Assembly: GCA_964650845.1 (NCBI GenBank)
Contig: CAZYXR010000080.1
Coordinates: 1 to 12,971, forward strand
Length of the DNA: 12,971 bases
Origin: UBA7692 sp964650845
GTDB taxonomy: Bacteria; Bacteroidota; Bacteroidia; Chitinophagales; LD1
Reading direction: 5' to 3'
Positions 1 to 7,971 of the stretch are shown here, piece by piece. The position numbers were made by a program, and so were the translations under genes. Numbering within the stretch: the first letter of the stretch is position 1; every line of letters starts with the position of its first letter. Below the pieces are notes generated by a model. It saw only the letters and a program-made list of their open reading frames with translations, had not been told where the DNA came from and made no database searches.

Positions 1-101
1 GGAACTCCATCAAACCCAGGCAGGGTAAATGTTTTACTCATTCGTTCCCAAAACTTAAAGTAGGGCAACTTCGCTTTTATTTGATGCCAATATCTATTCA
101 C
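1..101 (-). CDS. N-terminal fragment of a probable YihY/BrkB-family membrane protein
   Basis: Reading the minus strand from a GTG at 101-99 gives about 33 residues that leave the window in frame. They include WHQIKAKLPYF and, after an internal Met at 41-39, the stretch MSKTFTLPGFDGVP. A tryptophan-rich amphipathic segment of about 30 residues followed by a PGF-G-P motif is what I recall from the cytoplasmic N-terminus of Bacteroidota YihY (formerly 'ribonuclease BN') membrane proteins; the membrane segments would lie outside the window. The frame is closed upstream by a stop at 152-150. The start could be GTG 101 or ATG 41; the longer form is preferred because the upstream residues look coding. 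Family assignment rests on a short motif and is tentative. It is divergent from the flavoprotein gene. Confidence 0.5.
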   Translation of the reverse strand, partial: MNRYWHQIKAKLPYFKFWERMSKTFTLPGFDGV

Positions 102-138
102 TAAAATCGAAAATAAAAAAGTGTTTTTATTATCAGAG

Positions 139-171
139 TTTGCAGCAATTCAAATGAGTGGCTTATGTTTA
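139..171 (+). promoter_or_regulatory. Putative Bacteroidota-type promoter (TTTG / TATGTTTA)
   Basis: TTTG at 139-142 and TATGTTTA at 164-171 (7 of 8 to TAnnTTTG) are separated by 21 bp, close to the -33/-7 architecture described for the primary sigma factor of Bacteroides. It would start transcription around 176-180, just before the open frame of the flavoprotein gene. The match is by eye and the motif is short. Confidence 0.35.
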
Positions 172-182
172 CCGCCATATAA

Positions 183-1421
183 CATTTTATCAAACACACA
201 GCTAACATTTTAATTTCGGGTGCTGGCCCTGCGGGTGCTACAACAGCTTTGTTTCTGGCAAAAAAAGGAATTGCATCTACTGTAATTGACAAAGCGATTT
301 TTCCACGCGATAAAATTTGTGGCGATGCACTAAGTGGGAAAACGGTAGAGGTATTGCGAAAATTAGACGAGCATTTTGTAACCGAAATTGCCGAAAGAAA
401 AGATGCAATAGGCTCGTGGGGTGTAACTTTTGTAGCGCCAAATGACAAAGCACTTCGCGTTCCTTTTACCCAACACCCTGAAAAAAGAAAATATGCACCC
501 GGCTTTATTGCCAAGCGAATAGACTTCGACAACTATTTGATTGAAAAAATAAAAGCAAATCCACTAATCACTTTTATCGAGAACGTTGAGTTAAGGCATT
601 TCAACAAAATCCCAAATGGCATAACAGCAACCGACAAAAACGAAAATCAATTTGAAGCAAAACTATTCATAGCTTGCGATGGTGCTTACTCTACTTTTGC
701 AAAAGATATTGCAGCACTAAGTACAGAAGCACAACACAACTGTTTTGGTCTGCGTGCTTACTACAAAAATGTAACAGGCTTAGACACCGAAAATTTTATT
801 GAACTTCATTTTATTAAAGATGCATTGCCGGGATATTTCTGGATTTTTCCGTTGCCTAATGGGGAAGCAAATGTTGGCATAGGCATGAGAGCCGATAAAG
901 TAAAAAGCAAAAACATCAATCTAAAAAAACTGTTTGAGCAGATTATTCAAAATAATCCATCTATCAGCGCTCGATTTAAAAATGCCGAATTGGTTGATGG
1001 GATAAAACTTTATGGCTTACCGCTTGGCTCCAAAAAGAGGAAACTATCGGGCGATAATTTTTTGTTGTGTGGCGATGCCGCCATGTTAATAGACCCTTTT
1101 ACCGGAGAAGGCATTGGCAATGCCATGTTCAGCGGAATGTATGCCGCAGAGCAGGCAGCAAAATGTTTAGAACAAAACAATTTTTCGGCTTCCTTCAATC
1201 AGCAATACGACTCGGCAGTTTACAAACGATTGTGGCATGAGTTGCAATTGAGCTATCGCTTGCAACAACTGGTAAACTTCCCGTCACTTTTCAACTTTGT
1301 TGTGAATAAAGCAAACAGAAGTCCGCATCTTCGCAATGCAATAATGAGTATGTTTGAAGACTTGGATTTACGCGCCCAACTCAAAAACCCACTCTATTAT
1401 TTCAGAATATTATTTTCGTAA
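183..1421 (+). CDS. Geranylgeranyl-reductase-family FAD-dependent oxidoreductase
   Basis: This is a flavoprotein of the GGR/FixC-like group, which reduces isoprenoid chains or related unsaturated lipids. The substrate cannot be told from sequence. The FAD Rossmann motif GAGPAG is encoded at 219-236. PRDKICGDALSG, typical of the family, follows from 303. The second FAD motif, CGDAA-x4-PFTGEGIGNAM, begins near 1068. The length of roughly 400 residues fits. The 5' end is a problem: the frame opens after a TAA at 180-182 and has no ATG, GTG or TTG before the FAD motif. TTG 249 would delete that motif. Possible starts are ATC 189 or ATT 207, so 183 marks only the limit of the frame. It is the first of five closely spaced genes; the next starts 16 bp after its stop. 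Confidence 0.85.
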   Translation, partial: HFIKHTANILISGAGPAGATTALFLAKKGIASTVIDKAIFPRDKICGDALSGKTVEVLRKLDEHFVTEIAERKDAIGSWGVTFVAPNDKALRVPFTQHPEKRKYAPGFIAKRIDFDNYLIEKIKANPLITFIENVELRHFNKIPNGITATDKNENQFEAKLFIACDGAYSTFAKDIAALSTEAQHNCFGLRAYYKNVTGLDTENFIELHFIKDALPGYFWIFPLPNGEANVGIGMRADKVKSKNINLKKLFEQIIQNNPSISARFKNAELVDGIKLYGLPLGSKKRKLSGDNFLLCGDAAMLIDPFTGEGIGNAMFSGMYAAEQAAKCLEQNNFSASFNQQYDSAVYKRLWHELQLSYRLQQLVNFPSLFNFVVNKANRSPHLRNAIMSMFEDLDLRAQLKNPLYYFRILFS

Positions 1422-1437
1422 TATAGAATTCAAATAC

Positions 1438-1926
1438 ATGAAACAGACAATTAAAATCATTACTATTTTTTTGCTTGCAGCAATCGCATTTGCCGCACCA
1501 GCGCAAAATGAAAAAGGAAAGAAAAAAGACAAAAAGAGTAACAATACTTTTGGCGAAAAAATAACAAAGCAAGGAGCAGTAACTACAAATGAGTTAAGTG
1601 ATTTGATTGGAGATAAAGAAAAAATGGCTGTAAAAATTACCGGCAAAATAAACGAAGTATGTAAAGTAAAAGGTTGCTGGATGACAGCCGATGTAGGTAA
1701 TGGTAAATCTATGCGAGTAACGTTTAAAGACTACGGATTTTTTGTTCCAAAAGATGCCGGAGGCAAAACATTTTGGGCCGAAGGCGAAGTAAAAACAAAA
1801 ACCACATCGGTAGAAATGTTGAAACACTATGCCGAAGATGCCGGCAAATCGAAAGAAGAAATTGAAGCCATTAAGGAGCCTAAAAAGGAATTAGTTTTTG
1901 TAGCAAAAGGAGTAATTGTTGAATAA
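1438..1926 (+). CDS. Exported DUF4920 domain protein
   Basis: The predicted product has 162 residues. Residues 1-22 form a signal peptide: a Lys-containing n-region, hydrophobic core IITIFLLAAIAFAA, then PAQ. There is no lipobox, so it is probably periplasmic and soluble. A very basic linker (KGKKKDKKS) leads to a compact domain beginning TFGE with the motif VCKVKGCWM (Cys75, Cys80) and GFFVPKDAGG. This matches the Bacteroidota DUF4920 family as I recall it. The two cysteines next to GCWM are the obvious candidates for metal binding or redox work, but no function is established. The ATG at 1438 is chosen because it gives a clean signal peptide; an in-frame ATG at 1354 lies inside the preceding gene and would spoil it. 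Confidence 0.8.
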   Translation: MKQTIKIITIFLLAAIAFAAPAQNEKGKKKDKKSNNTFGEKITKQGAVTTNELSDLIGDKEKMAVKITGKINEVCKVKGCWMTADVGNGKSMRVTFKDYGFFVPKDAGGKTFWAEGEVKTKTTSVEMLKHYAEDAGKSKEEIEAIKEPKKELVFVAKGVIVE

Positions 1927-1955
1927 TCATTCTTCGTTTTTTTTCAATAACAATA

Positions 1956-2771
1956 ATGAATAATAACCTTCTGAAAATTATTGGCATCAACATAGCAATT
2001 GCAGCATTGGTAGTGGCAGTATTGCTCGGCATTTTATCGTGGAGCTTGAGCAGCTACACCCGGCACGGGCAAGCAATTGCTGTGCCCGATTTGCGTGGCT
2101 TAGGCATAGAAAAAGCCACCGAAACTTTAGAGGCATTGAATCTTAGTATTGTAGTTATGGATTCGGCATATAACGTAGAAAAAAAGTTGAACAGCATTCT
2201 TGAACAAAACCCTAAACCAGGCTCCAAAGTTAAAGAAGGTAGAAAAGTGTATTTGGTGGTAAATGCAAGTAAAGTACCATCGGTAGAAGTTCCCGACCTT
2301 GCCGGAAAATCATCTATGAAATATGCAAAACTGCAATTGCAAAGCGTAGGTTTAGTTGCCGGAAATGTTATTTACCGACCCGACCCACACCTGAATGCAG
2401 TAATTGGTTTAGAAGTAGCCGGAAAGCCAGTTGGCAAAGGCAGCAAACTACCCAAAGGCACAACAGTTGATATTGTATTGGGCGATGGCATTGGGGGCGA
2501 AGAAATAAATGTACCATATCTACTTGGGCTTACTTTGCAAGAAGCAACATTTACATTGCAAGGCCGAGGAATAAATATCGGAGCTATTGTAATGCAACAG
2601 GGCACGGTAGATAGCTTACAGTCTTTAGTGTATAAACAAATACCGGCTCACAGCCCGGGCAAAAAAATCCGTATTGGCGAATCCTTGGATTTGTTTGTAG
2701 CCGAAAGTTTGCCGGATGGTTTAGAAATTGACGCTTCGCTATACAACGAACAGGATACCATACCTCAATAA
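1956..2771 (+). CDS. Membrane-anchored PASTA domain protein
   Basis: The product is 271 residues. A short N-terminal tail and one transmembrane segment (about residues 8-30) are followed by three PASTA repeats, each opening with VPxL: about 43-108, 115-180 and 187-252. In the first repeat, conserved elements such as A-x2-L near the start and QNPKPGSKVKEG near the end are visible. The topology puts the PASTA repeats in the periplasm. PASTA domains are known to bind peptidoglycan or muropeptides in Ser/Thr kinases and PBPs, but here there is no kinase or transpeptidase domain. A role as a wall-binding or scaffold protein is therefore inference. It starts 29 bp after the DUF4920 gene and ends 25 bp before coaX, probably in the same transcript. 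Confidence 0.85.
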   Translation: MNNNLLKIIGINIAIAALVVAVLLGILSWSLSSYTRHGQAIAVPDLRGLGIEKATETLEALNLSIVVMDSAYNVEKKLNSILEQNPKPGSKVKEGRKVYLVVNASKVPSVEVPDLAGKSSMKYAKLQLQSVGLVAGNVIYRPDPHLNAVIGLEVAGKPVGKGSKLPKGTTVDIVLGDGIGGEEINVPYLLGLTLQEATFTLQGRGINIGAIVMQQGTVDSLQSLVYKQIPAHSPGKKIRIGESLDLFVAESLPDGLEIDASLYNEQDTIPQ

Positions 2772-2796
2772 TGTTCTGAAAACAAACTGTTGCTTA

Positions 2797-3558
2797 ATGA
2801 ATTTAGTGCTCGATATTGGTAATACTTCTGTAAAAGCTGCTTTGTTCGAGGGCAATGACTTGACTACATTATTTAGTTCGGCTACCGAGGTAAAAAATGC
2901 GGTTGTAAAATCTCGAATCAAAAAATGCATCATCTCTAAAACAGGTAGCGACCACCCACTCGAAGATTTTTTAAACAATCAGATTTTTAAAACTCGCTAT
3001 TTTTCTTCCACCACCAAACTCCCTTTTTCAAACAGTTATGGCACACCCGACACTGTAGGTACCGACAGGCTTGCTTTGGTTGCCGGAGCATCGGCACTTT
3101 TTCCTTCATCAAATTTACTTTGCATTGATACCGGCACTTGTATCACTTATAATTTTATCAACAGCAAAAATGAATTTCTCGGAGGTTCGATTGCCCCAGG
3201 AATAGAGATGCGGTTTAAAGCGTTGCATCATTTTACTGCACGGCTGCCTTTGGTAAAATGGAAAATGGATGAAGTTGTAGCGATACACAACGAACAACAC
3301 AATACTATAGACAAAAAAAAGTCAATTGCCCTAATTGGCAGCAGTACAGAAACTTCTATTTTAAGTGGCGTACTAAATGGAATGGCGGCTGAAACAGATG
3401 GTATAATTAATCAATACAAAAAACGTTACAAACATTTAACGGTAGTAATTACGGGCGGAAGTCTTCCTTTTTTTGCTTCGGCATTAGAAAATGTCATCTT
3501 CGCACGTCCAAATTTGGTTTTACACGGTCTTAATACAATACTTGAATACAACAGCTAA
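2797..3558 (+). CDS. coaX: Type III pantothenate kinase
   Basis: It catalyses ATP-dependent phosphorylation of pantothenate, the first step of coenzyme A synthesis, in the cytoplasm. The 253-residue product has the type III (ASKHA-fold) signatures in order: phosphate-binding DIGNTSVK (residues 6-13), the GTDR pantothenate motif (88-91), IDTGTCITY with the catalytic Asp111, GGSIAPGIEMR, and VVITGG near the C-terminus. The length is normal for CoaX. ATG 2797 starts directly at the first beta strand (MNLVLDIGNT); the frame extends further upstream but only into the PASTA gene. The last 17 bp overlap the next gene if that starts at TTG 3542. Type III enzymes are not feedback-inhibited by CoA, as known for the family. 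Confidence 0.95.
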   Translation: MNLVLDIGNTSVKAALFEGNDLTTLFSSATEVKNAVVKSRIKKCIISKTGSDHPLEDFLNNQIFKTRYFSSTTKLPFSNSYGTPDTVGTDRLALVAGASALFPSSNLLCIDTGTCITYNFINSKNEFLGGSIAPGIEMRFKALHHFTARLPLVKWKMDEVVAIHNEQHNTIDKKKSIALIGSSTETSILSGVLNGMAAETDGIINQYKKRYKHLTVVITGGSLPFFASALENVIFARPNLVLHGLNTILEYNS

Positions 3559-4834
3559 ACTTTTTTTCCTATGCCTATTGCTTGCTGCAAGCGGCATAAT
3601 TGCAGCTCAAACGGCATCGCCTTACTCGCGATATGGCTTGGGTTTTTTGCGCACTACCGGCTTTTCGGCCAATCGTGGTTTTGCAGAATTAAGTGGCGGC
3701 TATGCCAGCACTGCAAACATCAATTATACCAATCCGGCATCGTATTCAGCAATTGCACTTACAACATTAGAAATTGGCGCCAATATTGACATTGCCAATA
3801 TAAAGGCAAGCGATTCTACTTACCGAACAGCAAACGGCTCGGTAAGCCATGTGGCAATTGGAGTGCCTTTAAAACGTGGTCGCTGGGGTTTGAGTTTTGG
3901 GCTTTTGCCTTACTCAAATATGAATTACACTTTCAAGCAATCTGGCAGCGATTCTACTTTTGGCGGTTTTGAAAACATCTATCGCGGGTTAGGATCATTG
4001 TATCAAGTATATGCAGGTACCGGAGTGCAGTTCAAAGGGTTTTCGGTTGGCTTTAATGCAGGCTTTTTGTTTGGCAAATTAGACTATGCAAAATACGCAC
4101 TCTTTCCCGATTCTGTGGGTGCATTGAACTCGCGTAATGTTTCTTTTTATAAAGTAAATGGATTCATTTACAATGTTGGAGTACAATATCGCTACGTGCT
4201 AAAAAAACGCACAAAAGAAAACGAGCTAAAACAAGATATTATTCTTACACTGGGTGCTTATGGCAGCAGCCAAATGCCTACCAGCACTCGCTTAACCAGT
4301 TATTGGGAAAGATTTTATTACGCCAGCGATGGTTCAACATATATTACCGATACCGTTAGCAGTATTAAAGATAGCCGCTCAAAAATTACTTTACCTTATC
4401 ACGTTGGTGGAGGCTTTACCGTGGGCAACGAAGCTAACTGGTTAGTTGGTGCCGATTTTCGTTTTGGCAATTGGAGTAGTTTTTCGAGCGAGTTAAACAA
4501 CGATAAACTTGCCGACAATTGGCGCGTGATGGTGGGCACACAGATAACACCAAATATTGATAGCCGTAAGGCAGCAGGAAAAATACAGATTAAATTGGGT
4601 GCATATTACGGCCAATCGGAAGCCATGTATCGCGGGCAAAATTTATCGGAAGCAGGTGGAACAATTGGTTTTGGCTTGCCTGTTTGGCGCAAAGCAATTG
4701 CCCGCATTAATATTTCTGGCGACTTTGGCAGCCGCGGATTTAATCTTACAAATGCTGTTACCGAAAACTACTATCGCATCAATCTTTCATTTGTGTTAAA
4801 CGATACTTGGTTTATTAAACGCAAGTTCGATTAA
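3542..4834 (+). CDS. Outer-membrane beta-barrel protein of unknown function, SPYSRYG family
   Basis: About 430 residues. From TTG 3542 the product has a good signal peptide (MNTTAKLFFLCLLLAASGIIAAQ, cleavage near 22). The mature part begins TASPYSRYGLG and continues with ANRGF...INYTNPASYSAI, a pattern I recognise from Bacteroidota outer-membrane proteins encoded next to coaX. The rest is rich in alternating Gly/aromatic strands and ends in a strand-like NYYRINLSFVLNDTWF, as expected for a barrel. An ATG at 3491 is the alternative start, but it would overlap coaX by 68 bp and bury the signal peptide behind 17 extra residues. It may be FadL/OmpP1-like, but this is not demonstrated. Its stop lies 5 bp from the stop of the convergent uvrA. 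Confidence 0.8.
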   Translation: MNTTAKLFFLCLLLAASGIIAAQTASPYSRYGLGFLRTTGFSANRGFAELSGGYASTANINYTNPASYSAIALTTLEIGANIDIANIKASDSTYRTANGSVSHVAIGVPLKRGRWGLSFGLLPYSNMNYTFKQSGSDSTFGGFENIYRGLGSLYQVYAGTGVQFKGFSVGFNAGFLFGKLDYAKYALFPDSVGALNSRNVSFYKVNGFIYNVGVQYRYVLKKRTKENELKQDIILTLGAYGSSQMPTSTRLTSYWERFYYASDGSTYITDTVSSIKDSRSKITLPYHVGGGFTVGNEANWLVGADFRFGNWSSFSSELNNDKLADNWRVMVGTQITPNIDSRKAAGKIQIKLGAYYGQSEAMYRGQNLSEAGGTIGFGLPVWRKAIARINISGDFGSRGFNLTNAVTENYYRINLSFVLNDTWFIKRKFD

Positions 4835-4839
4835 GGTTC

Positions 4840-7791
4840 TCAGTTGCTATTCTTTATCAAAGCAAATTCTTCGGCAAGAAACTTTCCGGTGTGGCTGTGT
4901 TTTACTTTTGCAATCTGTTCGGGTGTGCCTTCTGCCACTACTGTACCTCCTTTATTGCCACCTTCGGGTCCAATATCTACAATATAATCGGCAACTTTTA
5001 TCACATCTAAATTGTGTTCTATTACTAACACCGAATTTCCTTTTGAAACCAACTTTTGCAATACCTCCAACAGCACTCTAATATCCTCAAAATGTAAGCC
5101 GGTAGTTGGTTCATCTAAAATATAAAATGTTTTACCTGTATCGCGCTTGCTCAATTCGGCCGAAAGCTTTACCCGTTGCGCTTCTCCCCCGCTTAATGTT
5201 GTGCTAGATTGCCCTAAACGCAAGTAACCAAGTCCCACGTCATTTAATGTTCTTAGCTTTGGAAAAATGGCAGGCACAGCCTCGAAAAATGGCAGTGAAT
5301 CTTCAACAGTCATATTCAACACATCGCTGATAGACTTGCCTTTGTAACGCACTTCTAAAGTTTCGCGATTGTAGCGTTTGCCATTACACTTTTCGCAGGT
5401 TACTTCTACATTGGGCAAAAAGTTCATTTCTATCACTTTCACACCACCACCTTGGCACTCTTCGCATCTGCCTCCTTTTACATTAAACGAAAACCTGCCG
5501 GGTGCATAGCCGCGTATTTTAGCCTCGGGCAGCATGGCAAAAAGTTTTCGTATTTCATCAAACACCTTGGTGTATGTAACAGGATTACTGCGCGGTGTTC
5601 TGCCAATGGGGCTTTGGTCTATTTCTATTACTTTATCTAAATATTCTAACCCTTTTATTGCTTTATACGATAATGGCTTGGCTGTGCTTTTATAAAAATA
5701 TGCCGAAAGAATTGGGTAAAGCGTTTCGTTTATCAAAGTTGATTTACCGCTTCCACTCACCCCGGTTACACATAGCAATACACCTAAAGGAAACTTCACC
5801 GATATATCTTTGAGATTATTGCCATTCGCCTCTATTATCTCCAAATATTTACCATTGCCTGCTCTGCGTTCAATTGGTATTTCAATACTCAATTCGTTAT
5901 GCAAATACTTTGCCGTGGTGGTAGTTAGTTTTTTAAAATCTTCTGGTGCGCCTTGAGCTACAATTCTACCGCCATGTTCGCCCGCTGCGGGTCCAATGTC
6001 TATAATAAAATCGCTTTCGAGCATAATTTCCTTATCGTGCTCAACCACCAAAACACTATTGTTGTTTGCAGCCAACTTGCGCAATGCAAGAATTAATTGC
6101 CTATTGTCGCGCTGGTGCAACCCAATGCTCGGCTCATCTAAAATGTAAGTAATGCCACTAAGTTCGGCACCAATTTGTGTTGCCAATCGAATTCTTTGCG
6201 CTTCTCCACCACTCAAACTTTTTGCTGGTCGGTCGAGTGCCAAGTAATCTAAACCAACATCTAAAATAAAACCAATGCGTGCTCTAATTTCTTTCAATAA
6301 TTCTTTTGAAATAGTACGCTGGCGCTCGTTCATTCTTTCCTCCACATTAGCAAACCACTGCGCCAACTCAGTAATGTCTAAAGCTGCCAATTCACCAATA
6401 TGTGTGTTATCAATCTTAAACCAAAGCGATTCCTTTTTTAATCTAAAGCCATTGCACGAAGGGCAACAAGTTTTTTCCATAAATCCTTCTGCCCAACTGC
6501 GAATACTTTCGCTGGCTGTGTATTTAAAACAACGCTTTAGCAAACCTACCACACCACCTTTTGCAAGTGTGTACCAGCGGTCGTCAAAATCGCTTATTTC
6601 CACATCTTCATCTACATACTCTTCGCCCGATTCGCCATACAAAATCACCTTCAATGCTTCATCCGAAAGATTACTAATTGGCGTACTTAACTTGAAATGA
6701 TAGCGCTTTCCTAAACTCTCCAACTCGCGAAATAGACCCGACTCTCGTTTCTCACCAATAGGTAAAATACCGCCTTCGCTAAGTGTTTTACTTCTATCGG
6801 GCACAATCACCCGTTCAAACACTTCATATACTACCCCTAAACCATTGCATGTGGGGCAAGCACCATAAGGCGAGTTGAAAGAAAATGTATTGGGCGAAGG
6901 CTCTTCGTATGAAATTCCCGAATCTACACACATTAAATGACGACTAAAACCAAAACTCTCATTTGTATCGGCATCAAGTAAAAACATTAAACCTTTGCCT
7001 TGCTTCATTGCAAGTTGCACCGATTGCCGAATACGGTCAATATCCTCTGGCTGCACTTCAAGCCTATCAACTACCAATTCTATGTTATGTATCTTGAATC
7101 TATCGAGTTGCATTTTAGGCTTTACATCTAAAATTTCATCATCAACTCTTACTTTTAAATATCCTTGTTTGCGAATATTTTCGAACAATTCACGATAATG
7201 CCCTTTTCGGCCGCGCACCAATGGAGCCAACAATACGGCTCGCTTTCCTTTATGATTAGTTAGCAGATGAGCTATAATTTGCTCCTCAGTAAACTTCACC
7301 ATTTTTTTTCCCGTTATGTACGAATAAGCCTCGGCTGTACGCGCATATAACAAACGGATAAAATCATAGATTTCGGTAATGGTGCCAACCGTAGAGCGCG
7401 GGTTGCGGTTGGTGCTTTTTTGTTCGATAGAAATAACTGGAGACAAGCCCGTTATTTTATCTACATCGGGGCGCTCCATACTGCCAATAAACTGACGGGC
7501 ATAAGCCGAAAAACTTTCTAAATATCTGCGCTGCCCTTCGGCATAAATTGTATCGAATGTAAGCGATGATTTACCACTTCCACTTATGCCGGTAATAACC
7601 ACCAATTTATTGCGGGGAATAGAAACATCAATATTTTTAAGGTTGTGAACCCGCGCCCCATATACTTCAATGGTATCGGGTTCCAACATTGCAGCAGATG
7701 CAGACATTTGCACATCCGAAGATTGTTCCACATCAATCTGCTTGACTTTCGATTTGCTTTTAATATCTGCTTTTAAAGTTTTTTCGGGCAT
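4840..7791 (-). CDS. uvrA: Excinuclease ABC subunit A
   Basis: UvrA is the damage-sensing ATPase of nucleotide excision repair; it loads UvrB on DNA in the cytoplasm. All hallmarks are present. They are Walker A GISGSGKSS (about residue 67), first zinc region ending CPTCNGLG (about 308), ABC signature LSGGEAQR (about 525) with ILDEPSIG, second Walker A GVSGSGKST (about 675), second zinc finger CEEC...CEKC (about 773-800), second signature LSGGEAQR (about 865) and ILDEPTTG. The first zinc region keeps only one Cys in its upstream pair (MCVDSG, about 286). ATG 7791 gives 983 residues with a Lys/Ser-rich N-terminal extension of about 40 before EPDTIEVYGARVHNL. ATG 7692 would give about 950, nearer the usual length. 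A -7 element 8 bp upstream favours 7791. No uvrB or uvrC is nearby. Confidence 0.97.
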   Translation of the reverse strand: MPEKTLKADIKSKSKVKQIDVEQSSDVQMSASAAMLEPDTIEVYGARVHNLKNIDVSIPRNKLVVITGISGSGKSSLTFDTIYAEGQRRYLESFSAYARQFIGSMERPDVDKITGLSPVISIEQKSTNRNPRSTVGTITEIYDFIRLLYARTAEAYSYITGKKMVKFTEEQIIAHLLTNHKGKRAVLLAPLVRGRKGHYRELFENIRKQGYLKVRVDDEILDVKPKMQLDRFKIHNIELVVDRLEVQPEDIDRIRQSVQLAMKQGKGLMFLLDADTNESFGFSRHLMCVDSGISYEEPSPNTFSFNSPYGACPTCNGLGVVYEVFERVIVPDRSKTLSEGGILPIGEKRESGLFRELESLGKRYHFKLSTPISNLSDEALKVILYGESGEEYVDEDVEISDFDDRWYTLAKGGVVGLLKRCFKYTASESIRSWAEGFMEKTCCPSCNGFRLKKESLWFKIDNTHIGELAALDITELAQWFANVEERMNERQRTISKELLKEIRARIGFILDVGLDYLALDRPAKSLSGGEAQRIRLATQIGAELSGITYILDEPSIGLHQRDNRQLILALRKLAANNNSVLVVEHDKEIMLESDFIIDIGPAAGEHGGRIVAQGAPEDFKKLTTTTAKYLHNELSIEIPIERRAGNGKYLEIIEANGNNLKDISVKFPLGVLLCVTGVSGSGKSTLINETLYPILSAYFYKSTAKPLSYKAIKGLEYLDKVIEIDQSPIGRTPRSNPVTYTKVFDEIRKLFAMLPEAKIRGYAPGRFSFNVKGGRCEECQGGGVKVIEMNFLPNVEVTCEKCNGKRYNRETLEVRYKGKSISDVLNMTVEDSLPFFEAVPAIFPKLRTLNDVGLGYLRLGQSSTTLSGGEAQRVKLSAELSKRDTGKTFYILDEPTTGLHFEDIRVLLEVLQKLVSKGNSVLVIEHNLDVIKVADYIVDIGPEGGNKGGTVVAEGTPEQIAKVKHSHTGKFLAEEFALIKNSN

Positions 7792-7799
7792 AAGAAGGC

Positions 7800-7810
7800 G
7801 CGAAAATATA
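7800..7810 (-). promoter_or_regulatory. Putative -7 promoter element of uvrA
   Basis: The minus strand reads TATATTTTCGC at 7810-7800, resembling TAnnTTTG. It lies 8 bp before the ATG at 7791, implying a very short or absent leader. The same 11-mer occurs on the plus strand at 11542-11552. I see no convincing TTTG 19-21 bp further upstream. Confidence 0.35.
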
Positions 7811-7943
7811 CTATTCCAACGCAGGATTTTGAATGAAAAACTAAAATTCTCATTTAACCGCCAATTGGTCATCGCCATTGTTTGCCCAACACCATGAAAA
7901 ACATCAACTTTTATTGAAAAAATGAAATCTGAAATCTCTTATC

Positions 7944-7951
7944 TACCTTCG
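7944..7951 (+). promoter_or_regulatory. Putative -7 promoter element of the thiolase gene
   Basis: TACCTTCG matches TAnnTTTG in 7 of 8 positions and lies 20 bp before the thiolase ATG at 7972. No clear TTTG partner is visible at the expected spacing. Confidence 0.3.
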
Positions 7952-7971
7952 CCACCCACAAACAAAAAAGC

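Noticed and set aside
101..532. 143-codon minus-strand open frame opposite the flavoprotein gene
   Set aside because: It lies antisense to the FAD-binding coding sequence with no recognisable domain; a shadow frame.
3571..3789. 72-codon plus-strand frame within the outer-membrane protein gene
   Set aside because: Out of frame inside a well-supported gene, with no signal of its own.
7670..7897. 75-codon plus-strand frame covering the uvrA start
   Set aside because: Antisense to the uvrA N-terminus and without a recognisable domain.
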